From Shinisaurus crocodilurus (lineage: Eukaryota; Chordata; Lepidosauria; Squamata; Shinisauridae), in NCBI GenBank assembly GCA_021292165.1, contig CM037876.1, positions 309,640,492 to 309,704,491 of the forward strand: a DNA stretch of 64,000 nt, given 5' to 3'. Every line of letters starts with the position of its first letter. Positions within the stretch are counted from its first letter, which is position 1. Below the pieces are notes generated by a model. It had not been told where the DNA came from and made no database searches. It saw only the letters and a program-made list of their open reading frames with translations. Below are positions 1-9,633 of the stretch, piece by piece. Both the position numbers and the translations under genes were made by a program.

Positions 1-35
1 CTTATGAAGAAAGAATTCCATTACCTCCAGCCTTG

Positions 36-36
<1 letters not shown>

Positions 37-67
<31 letters not shown>
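37..67. repeat. (CA)n microsatellite
   Basis: About 15 uninterrupted CA units are visible. Simple repeat with no further function inferred. Confidence 0.95.
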
Positions 68-69
<2 letters not shown>

Positions 70-1271
70 AAAAAACCCCTGTAGTCAAATCAAGTAGCAA
101 TGGCATATTAAAACAAACACCCCCAAATAATAATTGCAGCGAGGTGGTTTATCTATCACTCAGCATCTCGGACAAGCGCTACTACAACTCATGAGTCATT
201 GGAGAGAAATGTCTAGCAAAATAGCCTCAAGTGACCTCAGGGTGTTCGATGGAAATCTCTTTCTTCGTTTATTTATTTTGTTTTGAACTGAAAAAGCCAG
301 GCCCTATTTTGCTATTGATGGGGAGACAATTTTCTTGTATTTTATATTGCAAGGATAATTCACTTGAAAGTCTAGGCAACAGAATGAAAACCACTTTGAA
401 ACCAGATTTGATGTCATGTAGGATCTCCCAAGGAATTCTGGGAACTGTAGTTTTGAGAGGGCTGCTGGGACTACTCTATTGGAGACCCTTCTTCCCTTCA
501 TAGAATGACACTTTTCTAAGGTTCCTTGGTTGGGAGCCACGGCAGTGAAAGAAGGTTGAAACTGGTTTAAAGGTGTAGTGTGGACTAGTTTGCTGCGCAG
601 TTCCATATTTCTCGGTAGAAGTTTCAAACATGAACAGAGATGGAACTGGGGTGGGGTGGGGTTAATAATTAAGATCTGGACAATGGGAAAAAGAGATGGC
701 CTTGCCCAACTGGGTGCCTGTCGGACAAGAGCTCTGAGCATCCCCCAGCCAGTGGCTGGGAGTTGTCATCCAACGTATCTGGGTTGCAGAAGGCTGACAA
801 AAGAAGGTTATCCTTACTTCCTAGAGCAGGGGTGGGGAACCTCCAGCCCATGGGCCTATTCTGGCCTGCAATGCTCCCCAATCCAGCCCAGGAAGATTTC
901 CAAGGCAGGCAGACCCCCCCTTCCACCAATTGCCTCTTTTGAGAGCTTTGATCTTATCTTCAAAACTCCGGTGGTGGTGGTGGTGGTGGTGATCAATCGC
1001 TCCCTTTTTTCATTGTCCCCCCTCCCCTAATTTCCTCCTGTTTGCCAGAACACAATCTGAGCTTCTGCCATGCATTCTGGTGTCTTTCCAACCTCTGGTG
1101 AACTCTGGCATCTCCGAAGGACTTCGGAGCAAGCCGGAATGCACAGGGAAGAGACAGATCACATTCCGGCACACTCCTGAACTCGGAGAGCAACGTTGGC
1201 CATTTCCTGCCTGTATCAAAGCATCCAGTCGGACATGGTTAGAATTTCCATAGCTGTCTTCGGCAGAACTC
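68..1271. other. Mostly single-copy sequence, no gene seen
   Basis: No exon, RNA gene or convincing promoter was recognised. A stretch around 828-930 begins with AGGGGTGGGGAACCTCCAG and resembles the end of a common reptile MITE, but no second arm is seen. A short (GTG)n tract lies near 970-991. The remaining open frames have no family resemblance and are treated as chance. Confidence 0.4.
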
Positions 1272-1679
1272 AGGGTGGCCAGGTGTCCTACTTTACCAGA
1301 GGACAGTCCTCTACTTTGGAGAGCTAGCAGAGGACTACCTCTATGGGAAGAGTTGTCCAGCCCAAGTCTGGTTTAAAGTCAGAGAATCATCAGAAGGGAG
1401 AGCCGGCCGGCTGGCCGGCCGGGGCCTTGGAGTTGCCCTTCGGCGCTCAGCACCTGGACCACAAACTCAGCAGCTGGCACACAGCTCCCCTGGCCACGGC
1501 CTTCCCCACGGAGGTGAGATGTCCTGTATTTATATTTAAATTATAGCTATTATTTCTAAATTTGCTGCTATCCATAAAAAATCCACATACGGAAATGTCA
1601 TGCAAATTGGTGTCCTCTTTTGTCCCCCTTTTTGGTGATGCGGTCCCTCCTTTTTGGCCGTGCAGAAGTGGCCAATCCT
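1272..1679 (+). repeat. GGGTGGCC-family interspersed repeat, copy 1
   Basis: One of seven copies in the window of a roughly 310-410 bp repeat. It starts with AGGGTGGCCAGGTGTCCT and ends with a degenerate inverted counterpart (TGGCCAATCCT). Shared internal landmarks are GAGGACAGTCCTCT, CCAGTCCAAGTCTGGTTTAAA, an ATTTAAATTATA stretch, and a tail in which ATGCAAATTGGTGTCCTCTTTTGTC precedes the end. No coding capacity. Inverted ends suggest a non-autonomous DNA transposon; the superfamily is not certain (see the copy at 48575 for TSD evidence). The TSD of this copy is not clear. Confidence 0.75.
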
Positions 1680-1804
1680 ACCTCAGCTCGTTCAGTCACA
1701 GCTAAACTTACATTTTCGTCTTGGCTTTTTTGGACTGCTTTTCTGAGTGGCCTGGAATCCCAGACGGTTCAATGGTTAGGGAGGGTTGGGGAAAGTGAAG
1801 GAGG

Positions 1805-1992
1805 GGGCGTGGCTCGTTGCTAGAGCCCCCGCTTTGCATGCAGGAAGTCCCAGGTTCAGTCCCCGGCATCTCCAGGTAGGGCCAGGAAAGAATCCCGCCT
1901 GAAACCCTGGAGAGCGGCTGCCAGTCAGTGTCGGCAATACTGGGCTAGATGGAACAAGGGTCTGACTCAGTATAAGGGCCTTCCTTCTGAGC
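1805..1992 (+). repeat. tRNA-derived SINE (second family)
   Basis: The head is tRNA-like: a box-A-like TGGCTCGTTGCTAGAGC and a box-B-like GGTTCAGTCCC, about 35 bases apart. The body carries CATCTCCAGGTAGGG, GAGAGCGGCTGCCAGTCAGTG and GGGCTAGATGG, and the tail is TCTGACTCAGTATAAGG. The same order of blocks recurs at 30366 (minus), 55091-55912 (interrupted) and 61610-61940 (interrupted), so this is one family. Not a functional tRNA gene. Confidence 0.75.
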
Positions 1993-2215
1993 AGACCAGC
2001 TTAATAATATTGTGCAGTGTTTTGTATGGATGACATTTACTTTTGGCTTGGATTTTGGGATGGTATCTGAAAGTTCTGCAGTCTATGCAAGAATCATATT
2101 TTGGCCACGCCCACTTAGTCTTTGGCCCTGCCTACCAGTGGAATGCGACCCCCCCAAGACCTTGCCCAGGTTGGAATCTGGCCCTCAGGCTGGAAAAAGG
2201 TGGTTTTCATAGAAT

Positions 2216-2830
2216 CAGAGAAATCAACGTTGCCTCCGGAAAATCCTGCGAATTACTTGGGAAGATAGGCGAACAAATGTCAGTGTACTGGAAGAAGCAA
2301 AGACTACTAGCGTTGAAAAAATGATCCTTCAACGCCAACTTCAGTGGACCAGTCATGTTGTTCGAATGCCTGACTGCCGTCTCCCAAAGCAGTTACTTTA
2401 CTCCCAACTCAAGGATGGAAAGCGGAATATCGGTGGTCAATATAAGAGGTTTAAAGATGTTCATAAGGCTAATCTAAAAAAATGCAATATAAACATCGAA
2501 AACTGGGAAGCTCTGGCCCATGAACGATCTAAATGGAGGTTGGCCTTTCACAAAGGTTCCATGGACTTTGAAGAAGCCCGAGTGCAAGGTGAAAGGGAGA
2601 AACGTGCTAAGCGAAAAGCACGTCAAATGAATCCTTTACAGGACCATCTTCCATCTGGTAACCTGTGTCCTCACTGTGGGAAGCTGTGTGGATCTAGAAT
2701 TGGCCTCCACAGTCACTTACGGACCCATCGCTAGAGTCTACACAATCTTCTTTAGAATTTCCTCCTTTTATCCCGGAAGACAATCTTACTCGGTCACGAG
2801 TGATCGCCTGATGATGATGATTTTAGTTAA
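2216..2830 (+). pseudogene. LINE fragment: C-terminal region of a non-LTR retrotransposon protein with C2H2 zinc finger
   Basis: An open frame runs from about 2216 to a TAG at 2732-2734 and gives about 170 residues. It starts in the region just after the reverse transcriptase (CLRKILRITWEDRR, about residues 5-18), passes a conserved WTSHVVRMPDCRLPKQLLY block, and ends in a C2H2 finger (CPHC then H-x3-H with a GLHSHLRTH end). In LINE proteins such C-terminal fingers are thought to bind nucleic acid. A short 3' untranslated region follows, ending in a (GAT)-like tail near 2820. The 5' side is truncated, as is usual for LINE copies. A second copy lies at 32838-33382 on the minus strand, and the fragment at 63691-64000 appears to be the upstream part of the same family. 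The clade is not assigned. Confidence 0.85.
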
Positions 2831-2944
2831 GGTATGATCACCTTAACTAAAGTTAAGTTAAGGTATGATCACTATTGGACCAAGCAGATGTGCAATGCCT
2901 TGCCGCCCCACCTCGAATTGAGTTGCTATGGCGCTTTGAACACT

Positions 2945-3087
2945 TGTTTTTGTTATCTTATTATGATGTTACTTTATTACGATGATTCTTTATTGTGTCT
3001 TACTTCTCCCCGCTGCTTTGTAAACTGCCCTCATGACTGAGGTTTAAGGGTGGCATAGAATTTTTTTTTGTAATAAATAAATGAATA
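2945..3087 (+). repeat. L2-like LINE 3' tail, degenerate
   Basis: The end GTAAACTGCCCTCATGACTGAGG followed by TAATAAATAAATGAATA resembles the L2 3' tails seen in better condition at 11057, 58281 and 62775. Old copy with no coding part. Confidence 0.5.
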
Positions 3088-3404
3088 GAATAAAGCACGT
3101 TTATGGTCTTCGGTTTGCTCTTGCTCCTACTTGCTGAGCCAATGAGGATTCCGTGCCTCCGAGAACAACGTCTTGTGGCTGCATGCTGGCTCCTGGGGGG
3201 GGGGGATGCGAGTTGTAGCCCAACACATCTGGAGAGGGCACCAGGTTGGGGAAGCCTGGCCTAGGCAAAAGCAGTGCGGCGCGCAACCTCATGCCACCGC
3301 CAACCTGACAGGTGCCCCCTTCTGGTGCAAATTGGAATGGCACCCCCCCCAGAGGCCTCTGCAGTGATATACCACTGTGTGAGGCCCAGGACTGAGCTCT
3401 AGAA

Positions 3405-3540
3405 CAGTGTTCTCCAACCTTGGGTCCCCAGATGTTTTTGGCCTACAACTCCCAGCATGCCCCAGCCAGCGTAGCTGGCTGGGGCATGCTGGGAGTTGTA
3501 GGCCAAAAAACATCTGGGGACCCAAGGTTGGAGAACACTG
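3405..3540. mobile_element. Palindromic hAT-type MITE, copy 1 (136 bp)
   Basis: The two halves are almost perfect reverse complements. The ends are CAGTGTTCTCCAACCTTGGG and its complement. An 8-bp direct repeat CTCTAGAA flanks it (3397-3404 and 3541-3548). An 8-bp TSD with CAGTG ends is typical of the hAT superfamily. It has no transposase and would need one supplied from elsewhere. Both strands contain a stop-free frame through the whole element, which is why MITE-derived peptides recur in translations of this window. Confidence 0.93.
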
Positions 3541-3690
3541 CTCTAGAAGAATTGCTCCAGAATACAATGGTTCAGGGGGGGGGAGTGTTGGGGTTGTCTC
3601 ACTCCTCCTGGGTGTCGGTTGGTCAGGGTTGGAAGGCACACTTGTAGGTCATGTGAGCACAATGCTAGCGTGCTGTGGGAAGTAAATTGA

Positions 3691-3930
3691 GAGCTAGCGT
3701 GGCCTAGTGGTGAGAGGGTTGGACTGGGACTCGGGAGATCCGGGTTCTAGTCCCCGCTCAGTCATGAAACTCACTGGGGGACTTTGGGCCAGTCACTGAT
3801 TCTCAGCCTAACCTACCTCACAGGGTTGTTTTGAGGATAAAATGGAGAGGAGGAGGATTACGTAAGCCGCCTTGGGTTCCTTGCAGGAAAAAAGGTGGGA
3901 TATAAATATAATAAATACATACATACATAA
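3691..3930 (+). repeat. CORE/MIR-type tRNA SINE, copy 1
   Basis: tRNA-like head (GTGGCCTAGTGGTGAGAGG, box B GGTTCTAGTCCCC), then TGACTTTGGGCCAGTCACTG, CACAGGGTTGTTTTGAGGAT and a tail with AAGCCGCCTTGGGTTCCTTG and ATAAATA repeats. Block order matches MIR-type CORE SINEs with an L2-like 3' end. Known CORE SINEs are mobilised by L2 LINEs; that this applies here is inference. Confidence 0.85.
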
Positions 3931-4251
3931 AATAGGTAAAGGCTTCCATGAGCCCAAAATATCCGTCTACCCAGGAGTCTGCTAACTTTGTATCTGCAAG
4001 GACCACGGCTGGAGCATCACTTCCTTCCAAAAATCAGGAAGATCATGCAGAACAGGGACTTACTCAAAACACAGGGAAGAGAGCTCCTCAGAGGCTATGG
4101 GAGGGATCACACGTCACGGTAAGCCAGGGTTCTTCCTTCACCCGGGCTTATTGTGTACAAGCAGCACGCTCATAAAGGCTGCATGAAACACATGTTTAGT
4201 GCGACATGTGAACCCCAGACCTCTGGCTTGCCCCTCCCCAGGCAAGCCAGA

Positions 4252-4498
4252 GAGCCAGTGTGGCCTAGTGGTGAGAGTGTTGGACTGGGACTCGGGAGAT
4301 CCGGGTTCTAGTCCCCGCTCGGCCATGAAACTCACTGGGTGACTTTGGGCCAGTCACTTGACTCTCAGCCTCACCTACCTCACAGGGTTGTTGTGAGGAT
4401 AAAATGGAGAGGAGGAGGATTATTATTATTATGTAAGCCGCCTTGGGTTCCTTGCAGGAAAAAAGGCGGGGTATAAATATAATAAATAAATAAATAAC
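4252..4498 (+). repeat. CORE/MIR-type tRNA SINE, copy 2
   Basis: Near-complete copy: AGAGCCAGTGTGGCCTAGTGG head, box B GGTTCTAGTCCCC, CACAGGGTTGTTGTGAGGAT core and an (AAATAA)n tail. An ATT microsatellite has expanded inside it near 4419-4432. Confidence 0.9.
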
Positions 4499-5252
4499 CC
4501 AACCACAAATCGAGAGTTATTTCTCCGGCTGCTCACATTCTTCAGTGTTTGGCAATCTCAAAATGTGCCGCAGCACATGGGACAGACAGCACAGCCCAAA
4601 GCGTTTCTGAGCTATACAACCTGCTGTTGCAAAAACTTATCTGGCATGTTTTTAAAAGTCGGATGTGGACATATTTGCTACATTTCCATCACACTTTTCC
4701 TCCAAGGAGCTTGGGGGTTTTCACCTCACCCTGCCGCCCGTTTTATCCTCCCACCGCCCTCCGAGATGGGTGAGGCCGAGGCAGAGGGAGGGACTTGCTG
4801 GGGTGCCAGAAGCAGGAAGAGCGACTCCCGTCAGGTTCTGCTTGAGACCTTCCTGGAGGCACATCGCCGGCCATGCCATGAAGAGAAACAGGATGCCGGA
4901 TTAGAGGGCTGGATCCAGCAGGGAGTTTTTTTTTTATGCTTGTGTGGCCCAGGATTACCCAGTGAACTTTGCAGCTGAGTGGGGATTTGAACTCAGCTCT
5001 CCAATACAGCTGCTTTGCTTTGAGGGGTGAATTTGAGCTAAAATGTTGGCATGTCGTCAGTAGGAAAATTAAACTGGTGATGTAAAATCTACCTATAAGG
5101 TTCTTCTGACCATGGAGATGATTTTGTTTCTAGTGTAGTTCTGGTACCCCATTGTGTGAGTGGGTGGGACAAGTTTTGCTTTTAAAGAACTTCAGGTGTT
5201 CTACACCCTCAATAATAACTTTACTCGTTTTTCTTCCTGTTGTGGGTGGCTG
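4499..5252. other. No gene seen; old SINE remnant inside
   Basis: No exon or RNA gene recognised. Around 4940-5030 the text (CCAGGATTACCCAGTGAACTTTGCAG, GGGGATTTGAACTCAGC) looks like a strongly decayed minus-strand MIR-type SINE. Confidence 0.4.
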
Positions 5253-5492
5253 TTCACTGTGTCATGGTGAGAGTGTCAGACTGGGACTCGGGAGATCCGG
5301 GTTCGAGTCCCCGTCCCCCCCATTTGGCCATGAAGCTCACTGGGTGACTTTGGGCCAGTCCCTGACTCTCAGCCTGACCTACCTCACAGGGTTGTTGTGA
5401 GGATCAAATGGAGAGGTGGGGGACCATGTGTGCCACCCTTGGGTTCCTCCTTGCAGGAAGAAAAAAGGCAGGTTATAAACGTAACAATACAT
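5253..5492 (+). repeat. CORE/MIR-type tRNA SINE, copy 3
   Basis: Head partly altered (TCACTGTGTCATGGTGAGAG), box B GGTTCGAGTCCCC close to consensus, then the usual GACTTTGGGCCAGTC and CACAGGGTTGTTGTGAGGAT blocks and a TATAAACGTAACAATA tail. Confidence 0.85.
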
Positions 5493-5758
5493 TAAAAAAT
5501 GGGTGGCTCCTTGAGCTACCAGTGAAAGGCATTGCGCTGCTATGACATCTTTTCCTCCTTAATAGGTGAGAATTTCAGTTCAGTTCAGTTTTGATCAGAA
5601 TTTGCCTAAATTCTCAAAGTTCTCCATATTTGTGACAAAAAGAGCTTGAGATTTAAAAAAATAAATAAATCTGAATATGGGAGAAAACGAAACTGACAGA
5701 TTTTCCTAACCCTACATCCTTATACAGATCCCCCCCCCCCCCCTGGAAGAAGAAGGAA

Positions 5759-5940
5759 GGCCTGTGGCTCACGCTGGCTCAGCTTGTCTGAGCGTGGAAA
5801 GCTAAGCAGGGTCAGGCCTGGTTATTACTTGGATGGGAGACCCCTCCTCTAGTTTCCTGCATTGAGCAGGGGGTTGGACTCGATGGCCTTGTCGCCTCCT
5901 TCCAACTCTATGATCTATGAAATCTATGAAATCTATGAAA
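5759..5940 (+). repeat. 5S-rRNA-headed SINE with CR1-like tail, copy 1
   Basis: The head (GGCCTGTGGCTCACGCTGG to GGAGACC, 5759-5844) matches the first ~95 bases of 5S rRNA with a shortened stretch near bases 15-35. It keeps the regions of 5S box A (AAGCTAAGCAGGGTC), the intermediate element (GGCCTGGTT) and box C (ACTTGGATGGGAGACC), the internal Pol III promoter bound by TFIIIA. After GGGAGACC it switches to CR1 3'-end sequence (GCATTGAGCAGGGGGTTGGA ... TTCCAACTCTATGATC) and ends in ATCTATGAA repeats. The 3' half of 5S is missing, so this is not a 5S gene. Weak possible TSD AAGAAGGA/AAGAAGCA. Confidence 0.9.
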
Positions 5941-7367
5941 GAAGCAGTGGGAAAACACTGGAAAGTTACAAATCGAAGACAACATCGCCTGGTGGGATGT
6001 CTGTAAAATTCCGTGTTTGAGGCAGGGCAACTGCAGAATAAACGCCTCGTCCGGAAGCAGCCCACGTCACTAGAAGCGCTGCGGAAGAATCGGGCGGGAT
6101 GAGGATGTGCCGCGACACACCGAGCCCGATCACTGATGCGCCACCGCCGCTCTCCCTCGCAGGGACCATTCGTTGGCCCGGCCTTCTGAGTGGGAGCCTG
6201 TGCCAAGCACCCTCTCCCAATCATGGGAGCCATTACGGTTGCTGCTGCTGTTCCATAGGAAAAATGTCCGGGGCTATTGTTGGGACCATCAACCAACTGC
6301 CCCCCCACTACCAGTGGGGGGGGGGCTGAAAAAGGGCAGCTGGAGCAGTCACGAGCCCCCGTTGTTGATTTGGAGTGTATTTGAAGTGTTCGAGGACACC
6401 CCAGGAGCTTTCCAGTTGCAGTTTTCTTGTTGTTTTTAAAAGAGGCCGGGGGGGGGGGGGAACACGGCGACCCCAAGGAGGCTTTATGGAATATCGCGCC
6501 GCTTCCCAGACCCTTTCCGCCCTGCCTCGCCCTCCGCCACCCCACCCCACCCGCCGCCCCCCGCCTGCCCACCCTCCGCTCTCAGGAGTCGAGCGACGAG
6601 GGTTCGGTTTTGAACTTCCATAGGGAAGAAGGCAGGAGGTTAAACCGAACGGCTCACTGTGTCTTTTCAAACCTGACATTTAATGCAGGGCATAAATCAC
6701 AGGGCAAGCCTGTTACTCCTCCAGGAATGCAATTACATAGGGTCAAATAAAACATGAAAGGGCCCAACAAGTTTTAAAATGTCGTATGTTCGCCAAGCCA
6801 GGCAGGGAGGAATGCAAAGCAGTTCAGCTATGCTCACAGCCAGATGCTGGCTTGTGCAAAGGGGTTGGAGGCGGCCGGGGGCGGCCGGGGGGGGGGGTGG
6901 AGAGAGAAGGATTAGAAGGGAAGGTTTCTGCTCGTTAATGATTATGTCGTTAAGGAGAGGGGACGGGTCCAGGGGCTCCCTCGGAGCGGCACTCCGCCCG
7001 GGGAGTGCGCCGCGCTGCCCGCCGCTTACTGTATTCATTCAAAGCAGGTGTCTTCTCTGTGTTTCATTACTCTTAATTGCCGGCCACGGTCCCGTTCCAC
7101 ACTCCGCATCCACTTAGCGCACTGAGGAAAGGCCTCTCGTATGGGCACACATAGGGCGGTGTGTGTGTGTGTGTGTGTGTGTGTGGTGGTGGTGGTGGTG
7201 GTGGGACACACGTTTGCGTCCTTTCGGGTTCTGAACCCGTCGTCCCGGCAACCGTTAATCAATGGTTTTCTTGGTTTGACCGCATGCATCGGTCAGCAAC
7301 TGCCCCGGCCTAATTCAGTCCATCCGAGCGGCGCCCCGCCGCCTTGGCCCTTGGACGCCCCCACGTT
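5941..7367. other. GC-rich, CpG-containing single-copy stretch, possible conserved non-coding region
   Basis: No splice-bounded exon or protein family was recognised. The stretch has many CpG sites, poly-G runs (6312, 6448, 6890) and segments that do not look like repeats, for instance 6920-7130 with TCGTTAATGATTATG and AGGTGTCTTCTCTGTG. It may be a CpG island or an enhancer region; the sequence alone does not show a transcription start. A (GT)n(GTG)n microsatellite lies at 7159-7203. Confidence 0.35.
7159..7203. repeat. (GT)n(GTG)n compound microsatellite
   Basis: About 13 GT units followed by about 6 GTG units. Confidence 0.95.
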
Positions 7368-7532
7368 CAGGGCCGGTGCTACCATTAGGCCAACTAAGCA
7401 GCTGCCTAGGGCGCAGGGCTAAAGAGGGCGCCAGAAACACCTTGAAAAAAAATACAGCGCTCTCAAGTGGGAAGGGGGGGCGCTAAATATCTGATCTTGC
7501 CTAGGGCACCAAACTGCCTTGCACCGGTCCTG
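7368..7532 (+). mobile_element. hAT-type MITE with CAGGGCCGGTGC ends, copy 1 (165 bp)
   Basis: Starts CAGGGCCGGTGCTACC and ends TTGCACCGGTCCTG, imperfect inverted ends. An 8-bp direct repeat CCCACGTT flanks it (7360-7367, 7533-7540), as in hAT elements. Internal blocks (GCTGCCTAGGGCGCAGGG, CTCTCAAGTGGGAAGGGG, AAATATCTGATCTTGCC) are shared with the copy at 47336. No coding capacity. Confidence 0.92.
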
Positions 7533-8156
7533 CCCACGTTGCCATCTTCGAGATAAAAGGTCCCGCCGGCTGAGCGCTTGTGCCTTTCAGAGGCAGATCC
7601 GCACGCTGAGGAGGGTGGGGGGAAGTTCTTGGGGCAGATCTTGAAAGTCTCTGTGGGACTTAAGGCACGAGGCGGGTCAGTCCCGACAGGTACGTAGGAT
7701 CCAAGCCGGTCAGGACAAAACCGATCCCTCGGGGGGATCAGACTGCCCTTGTGGGCTCGTTGATAAGCACGATGTCGCAGTGGAATAAGGATTCCTTTTT
7801 CGCAGCTCCGTTTGCCACACAGGCTCTGTTAGGGACGGGCGCATTTTGGTACATCTGTTCTGCCTGTGGTTCACAGATGTATTATCACGCTTTCATTCCG
7901 TCGTCTGCTCACTGACGGAATCAGATTTATTTTACTTTTTTAATTTAGGGATGTTTGAGAATTTCACCACACTTGCATTAGCACTAACGCGCATTTGGGC
8001 AAATCCACCGCACCCCCGAAAGTAAAAAAAAACCAGTCCGCAATTCCGCGGAATCCACACAACTCGGGGGGGGGAAACCACCCGCTGCAGAAGCCGCAGG
8101 TTGGATTCGTAGAAATCCAAACTCATTTAAATCCGTTGCGGATTTCTCCAGCATCC
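7533..8156. other. No gene seen; possible inverted-repeat remnant
   Basis: Around 7893-7925 ATTCCGTCGTCTGCTCACTG is followed by ACGGAATC, giving a short inverted pair that recurs at 36024-36055. This may be the end of an uncharacterised MITE. The rest is unassigned. Confidence 0.3.
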
Positions 8157-8282
8157 CTGGCCTCTGTCCTGTCTAGGATAGAGATCTTGCTGATGCTGAT
8201 CCACACTGTTGTAACCTCCAGGCTTGACTACTGCGACAGGCTCTATCATGGGGCCGACCCTGAAGACCATTTAGGAGCTTCA
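8157..8282 (+). pseudogene. L2-type LINE reverse-transcriptase C-terminal scrap
   Basis: Translates to VVTSRLDYCDRLYHGAD, a motif from the region after the catalytic part of L2/CR1-type reverse transcriptases (related to the MDYRNTLYMGLP block at 31215-31415). Short, no element boundaries. Confidence 0.65.
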
Positions 8283-8299
8283 ATTAGTGCTGTGCCTTT

Positions 8300-8645
8300 C
8301 GGGTGGCCATGCAGCCTCCTGTGCAGAGAGCAAGTCATCTGTTTGAAGGGCTGTCAGCAGACAGTCCTCTATTCGAAGAGCGGTCCAGTCCAAGTCTGGT
8401 TTAAAGATTAAACTTTTTTTTGCCCACATGCACTTTGCCTCCTGCCCCCCCCCCGAAATTTTATGCTTGAGGTTTTTCTCTGAAGTCAAATGCCCCCCTC
8501 TCCCCTTGTCCTTACATCCCGTTTTACAAATTCGGGTGTCCTTAGGAGACAGGGTCTTTTAAAAACACACACAGAGAGAAACTTTAGAGTATATGTAAAT
8601 TAGCCTATGCAAATTTGTGCTTTTATTTTTTTTTTTTTTTGTCCT
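8300..8645 (+). repeat. GGGTGGCC-family repeat, decayed copy
   Basis: Begins TTTCGGGTGGCCATGC, contains CAGACAGTCCTCTATTCG and CCAGTCCAAGTCTGGTTTAAA, and has a remote tail TATGCAAATTTGTGC. The right end is lost or unrecognisable. Confidence 0.6.
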
Positions 8646-8687
8646 GTGGGCCTGAGCCCCAGATATTTAGGTACCTAGCACTGTCTC

Positions 8688-8756
8688 TGTGGCTGGGGCA
8701 TGCTGAGAGTTGTAGGCCTTTTCTCTCTCTAAACGTGTATAGGATTGCACCTTAAA
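8688..8756. repeat. Half copy of the GCGCAATCCTATGCATG MITE family
   Basis: GTGGCTGGGGCATGCTGAGAG, GTTGTAGGCC and the end ATAGGATTGCACCTTA match the right arm of the MITEs at 12089 and 18418. The left arm is missing. Confidence 0.6.
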
Positions 8757-9021
8757 TGACCTTTCTATCTGGACAGTTCCACGTAATGTAAGTTTGAGCA
8801 GCATTTTGTACCTTGTCATTCCAAGAAGTGTATGGGCAGTTAATTCCACTTCTCCATAAAATGCTTATTGACCCGCCTGCCTTCTCTCCACATCTTACAT
8901 TTCATTTTAAAGTATCCGTTTGTTTAAATTTTGTTTTAACTGTTTATTCATCTAACGTTCACCTTTACATTTTTTTTTTTTTTTTTAAAAAGGACAGTTT
9001 TAACTCCCTACCCCACTCTTA

Positions 9022-9300
9022 ATTTTGGAATGATCTTCCCTGTGAGGCCCGCCTTGTGCCGACATTGTCATCTTTTTGGTGCCAGGTTAAGACTTTCCTC
9101 TATTCCCAGGCATTTGGTGGCGTATGGTGGTTGTTTAATGCATCAGTTGAACTGTTTATGGTTGCCCCTGATGCTTTAGTTGCTTTATGGAGTGGTTGTA
9201 TTTTAGCGGATAATTGTTTTAGCTGTCTTAAATTTTGTATGTTTTAATTTTGTTCTAAGTCACCTTGAGTCTCTTTTGAGAAAAGTGTCAAAAGGAATAA
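9022..9300 (+). repeat. L2-type LINE 3' region, decayed
   Basis: TTTTGGAATGATCTTCCCTGTGAGGC, GTGCCAGGTTAAGAC and TCTATTCCCAGGCATTTGG correspond in order to the better L2 copies at 11057 and 62775 (WNELP ... QVKTFLFSQAF in translation). No open frame remains. Confidence 0.6.
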
Positions 9301-9449
9301 CTAAACTGCTTCAGGAATAGGGGAGAGGTGGATTCAGGACAGCACAAGCACTAGCCAATCAGCACTGTGTATAGCTGGATTCTGCTATCGACTTGCAGCA
9401 GGATCTACCTTGCAGGACTACTGTAAAGATTACTGAAATAATAAAGGGA

Positions 9450-9633
9450 AGGTCACAGCTTGTGTGTACACAAGGATCCAGATTCAATCTGTAGCATCTC
9501 CAGTTCAAATGAATTCAGGTAGTATAGCAGAGAAAGAAAGACCTTTGACTTTGGAGAACCACAGCCAGCTGGTATAGGCAATACTTGGCTAGACAGGCCG
9601 ACTGTATAAGGCAACTTCATATGTGAAGCACCT
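9450..9633 (+). repeat. tRNA-derived SINE (second family), decayed
   Basis: Weak box B (CAGATTCAATCTG), then GTAGCATCTCCAG, CAGCCAGCTGGTATAGGCAATACTTGGCTAGAC and tail ACTGTATAAGGCAACTTC, in the family order. Confidence 0.5.

Noticed and set aside
1805..1880. Functional tRNA gene
   Set aside because: A and B boxes are recognisable, but the acceptor stem does not pair and the element continues into a SINE body shared by several copies.
5759..5850. Functional 5S rRNA gene
   Set aside because: Only the first ~95 bases of 5S are present, with a deletion near bases 15-35, and the 3' end is replaced by CR1-like sequence. Many copies share this structure.
5802..6572. 256-codon minus-strand frame as a host gene
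   Set aside because: It starts inside the 5S SINE and continues through poly-G and GC-rich sequence; composition explains the open frame.
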